Part shown: positions 36,290 to 42,914 of the stretch, piece after piece
How the letters are laid out: each line of letters begins with the position of its first letter
Numbering within the stretch: position 1 is the stretch's first letter
Assembly (NCBI GenBank): GCA_025455485.1
Contig: JALOMJ010000020.1
Location: 1-42,914, forward strand
Origin: Bacteroidia bacterium
GTDB lineage: Bacteria; Bacteroidota; Bacteroidia; B-17B0; Aurantibacillaceae
Direction of reading: 5' to 3'
DNA length: 42,914 bases
The notes under the pieces: model-generated
The model's input: only the letters and a program-made list of their open reading frames with translations
Told to the model about the DNA's origin: nothing
Database searches by the model: none
Translations under genes and position numbers: made by a program

Positions 36290-39200
36290 TTATTGTTGAA
36301 TCAATTGCCTTGATAGCGTTTGCCCCTTACTTTCAATGGTAATGATGTAAATACCCTTTGCATACCTTTCCATATCAAACTCGTGAATGCCCACAGCTGC
36401 TTCTTTGGTGAACATCAATTCACCAAGAAGATTATAAACACTCACTTTAGAGTTATCTGGCAGTTCAACATAAAATTTGCCGGCATGGGGATTAGGAAAA
36501 ATGCGGATGGATGATGAAGCAAGAGTAGATTCTGAAAGTGTTACACAATCTGATACACTGAGGGTAATGACAGAGGTATTTGAACAATTGTTCGCATCCG
36601 TTCCTTGTACAGAGTAGGTTGTTGTAATACTAGGTGTCACAAAAATCACGCTACCCGTTTGTTGATTACTCCATGTATAATTCACAGCCCCGGTTACATT
36701 TAACTCTGCTCCTTCATTTACACAAATAATGGATGGGCTTGCGCTAACTTGCAAAATGGGCAGTGGATTAACAGTGATGGTAACATCTGTTGAATCACTG
36801 CAGGAGCCACTTGAGCCAACAACGGAATAACTGGTAGTTACAGTTGGTGTTAAAGAAATGGTATTGCTTATTGTTCCGTTGCTCCAGGTATAAGTTGATG
36901 CTCCATTAGCAATAAGATTGGTTGATTCGCCCTCACAAATGGTGGTGTTGCCGGAAACTGTCACCGTGAGTGTATTAACCACGCTAACTGTAGCAATTGC
37001 CGGGTTGGCCGATACGCATCCATTGGCATCAGAACCAATAACAGAATAGGTGCTGGTGTTGGCAGGGAATACAGTAGCCGAACCACTGGAGAAGGTATAA
37101 CTGAGCGCTCCTGTAGGGGATAAAACATAGGAATTTCCCGGACAGATGATTCCATCAGAAATCGAGACCGTAGGCAATGGTAATGCATTAATTGCAAAGG
37201 AAGTTACTTTGGAGCAACCGTTTGCTGCTACCCCAACAACACTGTAGTTAGTTGATGCAGTTGGTGAAACAACAACCAGTGAGCCAGAGGCACCGGTACT
37301 CCATGAATACGCCTGGGCTCCGCTGGCGGTTAAACTGGTGCTGCTACCGGAACACACGTTGTTGGTGCCACTGATTAAAACATTGGGTAAGGCCACAACA
37401 CTTACCTGAGAAACACCCGGGATTGGCGACACACAACCAATTGAACTTGTGCCGGTAACGGAATAAGATGTATTCACCACAGGGCTAACCGTGTTTGTTC
37501 CGTTAAAAAAGGTATAGGTTACCGCACCACTTGGCGTCATGGTGAATACGTTTCCTGCACAAATGGAACCACTGTTTACAGTAATAGTAGGGGCCGGTGC
37601 AACACTCACGTTGGCAACCGCAGTATTACTTGATAAACAGCCAAATGCACTAGTTCCAATGACTGTATAGAATGTAGATGTTAATGGCGTTACAATGTTA
37701 GTTCCGCTTGAGTAAGTATAGGTTTGGGCTCCGGCTGGCACCATGGTGAAGTTTCTTGTAGCACAAATACTGCCACTGTTTACAGTAATAAACGGACGCG
37801 GAAATACCGTTATGGTTGTTACTGCAGTATTAGAAGACAAACAGCCTAAAGAACTGGTTCCGGTAACTGAATACGTTGTAGTGACTGAAGGTGAAACCAC
37901 CGGGGATCCACTTGAAAAAGTATAAGTGGATGCTCCGTTAGGAATTAATGTAAAACTGCTTGTGTTGCAAATTGTACCATTGTTCACCGTAATAAAAGGA
38001 AGTGGCAAGGCTGTCACAGTTGAAATAGCGGGCGCAGCGGAAAGGCAACCCAGAGAGCTGGTTCCTGTAACCGAATACGTGGTAGTAACCGTTGGACTAA
38101 CCAAATTAGATCCACCGGAATAGCTATACGTGTTGGCTCCTGAAGGCAATAAAGTAAAGGTAACCCCTGCACAGGTTGTGCCGCTGTTCACCGTAATCAC
38201 CGGCAAAGGATTAACAGAAACACTTGAAATGGCCGGACTTGAAGAAACGCAACCAAGTGAATTTGTACCGGTAACCGAATACGTCGTGTTAACAAGAGGA
38301 GAAACTGTATTACTGCCCCCAGAATAGGTATAGGTGAGTGCACCTGATGGTGTAATGGTAAAAATGCTATTCAGGCAAATAGCCCCACTATTCACAGAAA
38401 TAACAGGACGCGCATTCACAATAACTGTGGAGATTGCAGGGGCAGCAGAAACACAACCGTTTACATCGGTGCCGGTGACAGAATACGATGTAGTAACAGT
38501 AGGATTTACAATTGCAGAACCACCGGAATAGGTATAGGTGAGTGCGCCGCTTGGGTTTAATGTGAACGAATTACCTGTGCAGATGCTGCCACTATTTACT
38601 GTAAGAATTGGTAAATTATTTACAGTTACAAAAGAAATTGCAGGCGTTCCAGAAACGCACCCGAGAGAACTGGTGCCGATAACATTATAAAAGGTTGTTG
38701 AAGAGGGCGAAACCACATTAGAACCACCCGAATAGGTGTATGTGCTCGCGCCACTTGGCACAATGGTAAATGAAGCTCCGTTACAAATTGTTCCACTGTT
38801 TACAGTAATCACCGGCAATGGGTTAACTGTAACATTTGATAAGGCTGGAACAGATGATACACAGCCCAAGGAACTGGTACCAGTAACCGAATAAGTTGTA
38901 TTTACTGTGGGGCTTACGATGCTGCTGCCGCCGGAGAAAGTATAGGTAACCGCTCCGGATGGAGTCATAACAAAAGATGTCCCGCTGCAGATGGCACCAC
39001 TGTTCACAGTAATAACCGGAAGAGACTGAACTGTAACATTGGATATAGCAGGTGAAGCAGACACACAACCGTTTCCATCAGTTCCGATTATTGAATACAC
39101 TGTAGTTGTTAATGGGCTAACAATCTGTGAACCTCCGGAATACGTGTAAGTTAATGCACCACTTGGATTTAAAGTGAATGAATTGCCGGAACAGATGCTG

Positions 39201-41404
39201 CCGCTGTTGACAGAAAGCACCGGTAAACTGTTCACGGTAACGGATGAAACCGCTGCTGAAGCGGAAACACAGCCAAACGCGCTGGTTCCGGTAACAGAAT
39301 AGTTTATGTTCACGGTTGGGCTTACCACGTTAGACCCTCCTGAATACGTATAGGTGCTGGCTCCACTTGGTACAATTGTAAAACTTGATCCGTTGCAGAT
39401 AGCGCCGCTATTAACGGAAATCACCGGCAAACTATTCACCGTAACATTTGATATGGCGGGAACAGCAGAAATACAACCCAATGCATCTGTACCGGTTACA
39501 GAATAGCTCGAGTTTACAAGCGGACTCACAACGTTAGTTCCACTCGAAAAAGTATAGGTAAGTGCTCCTGTTGGTACCATTGTAAATGAAGCCCCGCTGC
39601 AAATGGCGCCGCTGTTAACAGCGATTATCGGAAGCGCATTTACTGTGACATCAGAAACAGCCGGAATTACCGAAACGCAGCCATTTGTGCCGGTTCCAAC
39701 AACAGAGTAACTTGTTGTAACCGTTGGAGAGACAATATTCGATCCTGATGAAAAGGTATACGAGGCGGCACCAGAAGGATTAATGGTAAAGGAATTTCCG
39801 GAACAAATGCTTCCGCTGTTTACAGAAATTATTGGTAAAGCAATTACTGTAACATTTGATACGGCCGCTGCTGAGGACACACAACCCTCTGAACTTGTGC
39901 CGGTGACAGAATACGATGTGGTTGTTGTAGGAGAAACAATTGCGCTGCCGCTTGAGAACGTATAGGTTGAAGCCCCGCCCGGATTCATGGTAAAGGCCTG
40001 TCCCGAACACACTGTACCACTGTTAACCGAAATAACCGGCAAGGGGTTCACAGTTATGTTGGAAACGGCAGACACCAGTGATACACATCCGTTTGATCCC
40101 GTTCCACTTACAGAATACGACGTGTTTGTTGTTGGTGAAACTACAGAGGATCCCCCCGAATAAGTATAACTTACACCACCTGAAGGAACAAGGGTAAATG
40201 ACTGACCATTACAAATTGCACCACTGTTTACTGATATGGAAGGAGCCGCAAGGAGGGTTACAGTTTTTGCAGATGCAGGACTGCTTCCACACAAATTTGA
40301 CGCGGTTACCGAAACGCCATAAACTCCGCCACTTACACCTGCAAAATTAACATTTACAATGTTTGTGGTTGCACCGCTGATAACGGAAGCACCGGCGGGA
40401 AAAGTCCAAGCATAAGCCGTTGCTCCCGCCACCGCCGGAACTCCAAAGGTTTGAACACCTGGGTTACCTTGGCACATGGAATTGAATGAGCTGCTCACTG
40501 CTCCCGGTGTAACCGGCACCCTACACACTTCTATAAGCTGAGTGTACAAAGGGGAATTTCCGGTAGCTATACCGAAATCGAGTTTTTTGGTGTACACATT
40601 GCCGGTAATGTCGTATTCAAAAAGTACGCCCAAACCATTCGTCCCTCCAGCTTGTGTTAAACCGTAAAGTTTACCATTTGCAGCTTTCCTTAAACTTCCT
40701 CTTGGTGTTTGCCCATTCGCAGAAGAAAAATCAAACAATTTGCTATAGGTGTTGTTTGAAGGATCAAACTCAAATAAAACACCAACCGAATTAGTACCTC
40801 CTGCACTGGTAAGCCCATACATTTTTCCGTTGCTTGCCTGAACAAGAGCTCCTTCAGGTTGGGCACCACCGGCAGACGTAAAATCAACAACTTTTGAATA
40901 GGTATTGGTGCCGATAACGTATTCAAACAATGCACCCAAGCCATTGGCGCCGCCATTTCTGGTTACACCATACAATTTACCGTTTGTAGCTTCAATCAGG
41001 GTTCCAAACGGATTGGAACCAATTGCAGCACTCAAATCCACCCGTTTAGTATAAATATTATTGACGTAATCGTATTCAAACAAAACACCTACACTATTCA
41101 CTCCGCCGAGATTGGTTAGCCCGTACATTTTTCCGTTTGAAGCCAGACAAAGCGATCCGTATGGCTGACTGCCGTTTGCGGCAGTGAGGTCAATCTTTTT
41201 AGTGTAAGCATTCAGCGAATAATCGTATTCAAAAATAGTTCCCAAACTAGAGGCCCCTCCCAAACGTGTCATGCCGTAAAGTTTTCCATTAGGCGCCTGG
41301 ATTAAGCCCCCACTGGGTTGCGACCCATTGGCTGCTGTAAGATCAATTTTTTTTGTGTAGGTACTTAAACCCATGTCGTATTCAAAAATCCATGTCGTAT
41401 TCAA
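36290..41404 (-). CDS. Giant T9SS cargo, C-terminal part: GloVer and Ig-like repeats
   Basis: This frame, open from about 41404, is the downstream part of one gene that starts at 42770. It begins inside a GloVer-type repeat; its apparent start lies within the duplicated bases and is not real. About five more repeats of the form LYG.T..GG....GVLFEYD follow (to about 40560). A PKD-like domain comes next (AWTFPAGASVISGATTNIVNVNFAGVSGGVYGVSV). Then come 18 Ig-like repeats of about 68 residues (SVNSG.IC.G.SFT..PSGA.TYT.SGGS..VSP....YSV.GT...GCVS). The T9SS type A sorting domain ends it (SSIRIFPNPHAGKFYVEL ... AKGIYIITIESKGQTLSRQLIQQ). A single-copy repair of the 19-bp duplication gives about 2153 residues in total. 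It is likely a surface-exposed or secreted structural protein; no catalytic motif is seen. Confidence 0.8.
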   Translation of the reverse strand: MNTTWIFEYDMGLSTYTKKIDLTAANGSQPSGGLIQAPNGKLYGMTRLGGASSLGTIFEYDYSLNAYTKKIDLTAANGSQPYGSLCLASNGKMYGLTNLGGVNSVGVLFEYDYVNNIYTKRVDLSAAIGSNPFGTLIEATNGKLYGVTRNGGANGLGALFEYVIGTNTYSKVVDFTSAGGAQPEGALVQASNGKMYGLTSAGGTNSVGVLFEFDPSNNTYSKLFDFSSANGQTPRGSLRKAANGKLYGLTQAGGTNGLGVLFEYDITGNVYTKKLDFGIATGNSPLYTQLIEVCRVPVTPGAVSSSFNSMCQGNPGVQTFGVPAVAGATAYAWTFPAGASVISGATTNIVNVNFAGVSGGVYGVSVTASNLCGSSPASAKTVTLLAAPSISVNSGAICNGQSFTLVPSGGVSYTYSGGSSVVSPTTNTSYSVSGTGSNGCVSLVSAVSNITVNPLPVISVNSGTVCSGQAFTMNPGGASTYTFSSGSAIVSPTTTTSYSVTGTSSEGCVSSAAAVSNVTVIALPIISVNSGSICSGNSFTINPSGAASYTFSSGSNIVSPTVTTSYSVVGTGTNGCVSVIPAVSDVTVNALPIIAVNSGAICSGASFTMVPTGALTYTFSSGTNVVSPLVNSSYSVTGTDALGCISAVPAISNVTVNSLPVISVNSGAICNGSSFTIVPSGASTYTYSGGSNVVSPTVNINYSVTGTSAFGCVSASAAVSSVTVNSLPVLSVNSGSICSGNSFTLNPSGALTYTYSGGSQIVSPLTTTVYSIIGTDGNGCVSASPAISNVTVQSLPVITVNSGAICSGTSFVMTPSGAVTYTFSGGSSIVSPTVNTTYSVTGTSSLGCVSSVPALSNVTVNPLPVITVNSGTICNGASFTIVPSGASTYTYSGGSNVVSPSSTTFYNVIGTSSLGCVSGTPAISFVTVNNLPILTVNSGSICTGNSFTLNPSGALTYTYSGGSAIVNPTVTTSYSVTGTDVNGCVSAAPAISTVIVNARPVISVNSGAICLNSIFTITPSGALTYTYSGGSNTVSPLVNTTYSVTGTNSLGCVSSSPAISSVSVNPLPVITVNSGTTCAGVTFTLLPSGANTYSYSGGSNLVSPTVTTTYSVTGTSSLGCLSAAPAISTVTALPLPFITVNNGTICNTSSFTLIPNGASTYTFSSGSPVVSPSVTTTYSVTGTSSLGCLSSNTAVTTITVFPRPFITVNSGSICATRNFTMVPAGAQTYTYSSGTNIVTPLTSTFYTVIGTSAFGCLSSNTAVANVSVAPAPTITVNSGSICAGNVFTMTPSGAVTYTFFNGTNTVSPVVNTSYSVTGTSSIGCVSPIPGVSQVSVVALPNVLISGTNNVCSGSSTSLTASGAQAYSWSTGASGSLVVVSPTASTNYSVVGVAANGCSKVTSFAINALPLPTVSISDGIICPGNSYVLSPTGALSYTFSSGSATVFPANTSTYSVIGSDANGCVSANPAIATVSVVNTLTVTVSGNTTICEGESTNLIANGASTYTWSNGTISNTISLTPTVTTSYSVVGSSGSCSDSTDVTITVNPLPILQVSASPSIICVNEGAELNVTGAVNYTWSNQQTGSVIFVTPSITTTYSVQGTDANNCSNTSVITLSVSDCVTLSESTLASSSIRIFPNPHAGKFYVELPDNSKVSVYNLLGELMFTKEAAVGIHEFDMERYAKGIYIITIESKGQTLSRQLIQQ
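37390..40250 (-). repeat. Fourteen Ig-like repeats in exact 204-bp register
   Basis: The same motif (ACTGTT on the plus strand) recurs at 37571, 37775 and so on to 40223, thirteen exact steps of 204 bp, so fourteen units have no indel between them. Four more diverged repeats follow toward the C-terminus (about 36560-37380). Confidence 0.85.
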
Positions 41405-42690
41405 AAATAACTCCGGCCGTTGCAGTTCCTCCCGCCGAGGTCATGCCATATAATTTGTCGTTTGCCGCATGAAGTAAAGAACCGTTTGGAAACCCTCCAT
41501 TGGAAGAATTGAAATCAAATTCTTTGCTAAAAGTGCTGAGAGAAATATTGTATTCGTATAAAACACCCACGCTTTGTGTTCCTCCAGCAGATGTGACTCC
41601 ATATAAAAGTCCATTCGTAGATTGCATAACAGCACCTAAGGGTAGAGTGCCGTTGGCGCTAGAAAAATCGACAAGTTTTGTGAGAGTATTGCCCGTTATA
41701 TCAAATTCATATAAAGTTCCCAAATTGTTGGCGCCTCCAATTCTTGCTGTGCCGTATAACTTACCATTACTTGCTTGTATGAGCCCCGCTTGAGGATTAG
41801 CACCGGAAACACTTCCAACAAAAGCAGCTAACAATGAATATGAATTAGTAGTTGGGTTAATCCCGAAAATTGCCCCAGCATTCGCAGTACTACCTCCAGT
41901 GGCCGTTATCCCGAATAAATTACCATTTGTTGCTTCAAGTAATGAGCCAAAAGACTGGCCTCCTGTAACAGCTGAGGTAAAATTTACAATTACACTGTAA
42001 GTGCTGGTTGAAATATTGTATTCGTAAATCACGCCATTGTTTGAACTACCCCCATTTATAGTTGTACCATAAAGCTTACCGTTGCTTGCCTGAATAGGAG
42101 CAGCTTGGGGCAGAGAGCCTGTAGCCGAAATAAAGTTAGTCATCACTGAATATGTGCTGTTCGACAAATTGTACTCAAAAAGGGTTCCGACATTATTTGC
42201 TCCGCCAGTCCTATTTACTCCATACAATCTACCGTTGCTTGCTTCTATTACTGACCCAAAAGGCTGTTGTCCTGTAGCAATTGCCATGTCAAATAATTTC
42301 GTGTAGGTACTTGTAGCAAGATTATATTCAAATAAAACACCCGCATTATTGGCACCGCCTAACTGAGCCATACCGTATAATTTACCATTGGAAGCCTGTA
42401 TGACGGAAGATTGTGGATTGGAGCCTTTTGTAGTGCCATCAAAATCAACAAGAACTGAATAAGAATTATTCGCTGGGTTGTACTCAAAAAGTGTGCCTAA
42501 ATTGTTGATTCCTCCTAAACGGGTTGTGCCATAAAGTTTTCCATTGGTAGCCTGACATAGCTTGACGTACTGCGGCGCATTTCCAGGATAGCCTTGAAAA
42601 TTGTACTGAGATGAAATGGCTGTGCTTCCGGTATTTATGCTGAACAAGGAACCAAGCCCATCCCCGCCGTTTGCGGTGAGCCCCCAAAGA
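40560..42690 (-). repeat. GloVer-type repeat region, about 14 units
   Basis: Fourteen copies of the L(Y/F/W)G...GG motif are spread over this stretch, nine before and five after the 19-bp duplication. Spacing is about 150-160 bp and varies, unlike the fixed-length Ig-like array that follows. Confidence 0.75.
41371..41408. repeat. 19-bp tandem duplication disrupting the giant gene
   Basis: CCATGTCGTATTCAAAAAT occurs at 41371-41389 and again at 41390-41408, a perfect direct tandem repeat. The insertion of 19 bp shifts the frame by one and separates the two ORFs. On the coding strand the unit encodes the FEYDM motif of a GloVer repeat. Confidence 0.95.
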
Positions 42691-42770
42691 GCAGGACTTT
42701 GTGCTTTAAAAGGTTGAATGACCAAAAAGCATAAGGCAAAAAAGACGGACAGAGTATTAATTTTTTTCAT
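41382..42770 (-). CDS. Giant T9SS cargo, N-terminal part: signal peptide and GloVer repeats
   Basis: This is the upstream part of the giant gene. The signal peptide MKKINTLSVFFALCFLVIQPFKAQ ends near residue 24. Nine GloVer-type repeats of about 50 residues follow (LYG.T..GG.NN.GTLFEYN...STYT.L.DF....G..P.GS.IQASNGK). The frame runs into a stop at 41382 because of the 19-bp tandem duplication at 41371-41408, so as read the protein ends GVIFEYDMDF. Removing one copy joins it in frame to the part ending at 36290, at FEYDMGLSTYTKK. A possible promoter lies upstream (TAACTTTA at about 42794-42801, with TTTG 18 nt further up). Confidence 0.8.
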   Translation of the reverse strand: MKKINTLSVFFALCFLVIQPFKAQSPALWGLTANGGDGLGSLFSINTGSTAISSQYNFQGYPGNAPQYVKLCQATNGKLYGTTRLGGINNLGTLFEYNPANNSYSVLVDFDGTTKGSNPQSSVIQASNGKLYGMAQLGGANNAGVLFEYNLATSTYTKLFDMAIATGQQPFGSVIEASNGRLYGVNRTGGANNVGTLFEYNLSNSTYSVMTNFISATGSLPQAAPIQASNGKLYGTTINGGSSNNGVIYEYNISTSTYSVIVNFTSAVTGGQSFGSLLEATNGNLFGITATGGSTANAGAIFGINPTTNSYSLLAAFVGSVSGANPQAGLIQASNGKLYGTARIGGANNLGTLYEFDITGNTLTKLVDFSSANGTLPLGAVMQSTNGLLYGVTSAGGTQSVGVLYEYNISLSTFSKEFDFNSSNGGFPNGSLLHAANDKLYGMTSAGGTATAGVIFEYDMDF

Positions 42771-42914
42771 AACTTTTTGATTAATATTGTTCCTTTAAAG
42801 TTACAAAAATTACGGTAATCACAAAATGACTTTAATCATTTAAAATCTGAGAAGAAAATAAATTCAGTAAGGGATAAAGCTTAACCTACTATTCCCTTGA
42901 TTTCATTGATTATT
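42771..42914. promoter_or_regulatory. Upstream region of the giant repeat gene
   Basis: No ORF is seen. On the minus strand TTTG, 18 nt, then TAACTTTA lies about 25 bp before the ATG at 42770. The last base differs from the TAnnTTTG consensus, so this is a weak promoter candidate. Confidence 0.3.

Noticed and set aside
37743..39965. Series of similar plus-strand ORFs of 60-65 codons.
   Set aside because: They are antisense shadows of the 204-bp Ig-like repeats.
41371..41408. Programmed ribosomal frameshift in the giant gene.
   Set aside because: The break is explained by a perfect 19-bp duplication, and no slippery site is needed.

Overview
The window looks like a chromosomal stretch of a Bacteroidota bacterium. 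Five encoded proteins end in a type IX secretion (T9SS) type A sorting domain (PNP..G or similar, followed by a last segment containing GxY). One protein carries SprB-type repeats, and PorE-like (TPR/PD40) and DUF5723-like envelope proteins are present. Several promoters fit the Bacteroidota pattern TTTG/TTG ... TAnnTTTG, and most genes lack an obvious Shine-Dalgarno. The order (Flavobacteriales, Chitinophagales or other) cannot be settled from this sequence. There is no sign of phage, plasmid, IS element or CRISPR.

Layout. 35-1163: a cysteine desulfurase broken by a small deletion. 1567-8840: a plus-strand run with a 12-repeat SprB-type adhesin, a PqqB-like metallo-beta-lactamase-fold protein, a DUF885 lipoprotein and an unknown secreted protein. 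8841-10022: a 1.2-kb gene-poor block holding tRNA-Ser(GCT), its terminator, three partial copies of the tRNA 5' end and many hairpins. 10023-12124: rimM and pyrG (overlapping, minus). 12323-15599: a DegT-type aminotransferase and a PorE-like protein with a SPOR-like C-terminus in place of OmpA. 15716-20081: a three-gene minus-strand envelope operon (lipoprotein, DUF5723-like outer-membrane protein, T9SS-exported repeat protein). 20172-24253: a plus-strand operon (membrane protein, PASTA protein, T9SS cargo, RluD-type pseudouridine synthase). 24254-33830: an M43 metalloprotease, a GlcD-type oxidase, TatD-like and TcdA proteins, a small secreted protein, ClpP, a class IV aminotransferase and two glycosyltransferases. 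34131-36173: a cold-shock protein, then frr and an intact cysteine desulfurase. 36290-42770: one giant T9SS cargo gene (14 GloVer-type repeats plus 18 Ig-like repeats) split by a 19-bp tandem duplication.

How the genes fit together. Housekeeping genes (pyrG, rimM, frr, clpP, tcdA, rluD-type, cysteine desulfurase, tRNA-Ser) are interleaved with surface and secreted proteins. The T9SS cargos need a secretion machine encoded elsewhere. Only the PorE-like protein and the PASTA protein could be structural envelope partners here.

The most unusual signals are: the tRNA-Ser-derived repeat and hairpin block at 9179-9905, with compensatory base changes; the two frame-disrupting lesions, a 5-nt loss in one cysteine desulfurase and a 19-bp duplication in the giant gene; and two long protein-repeat arrays kept in perfect 198-bp and 204-bp register. 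I found no convincing new defence or mobile system.
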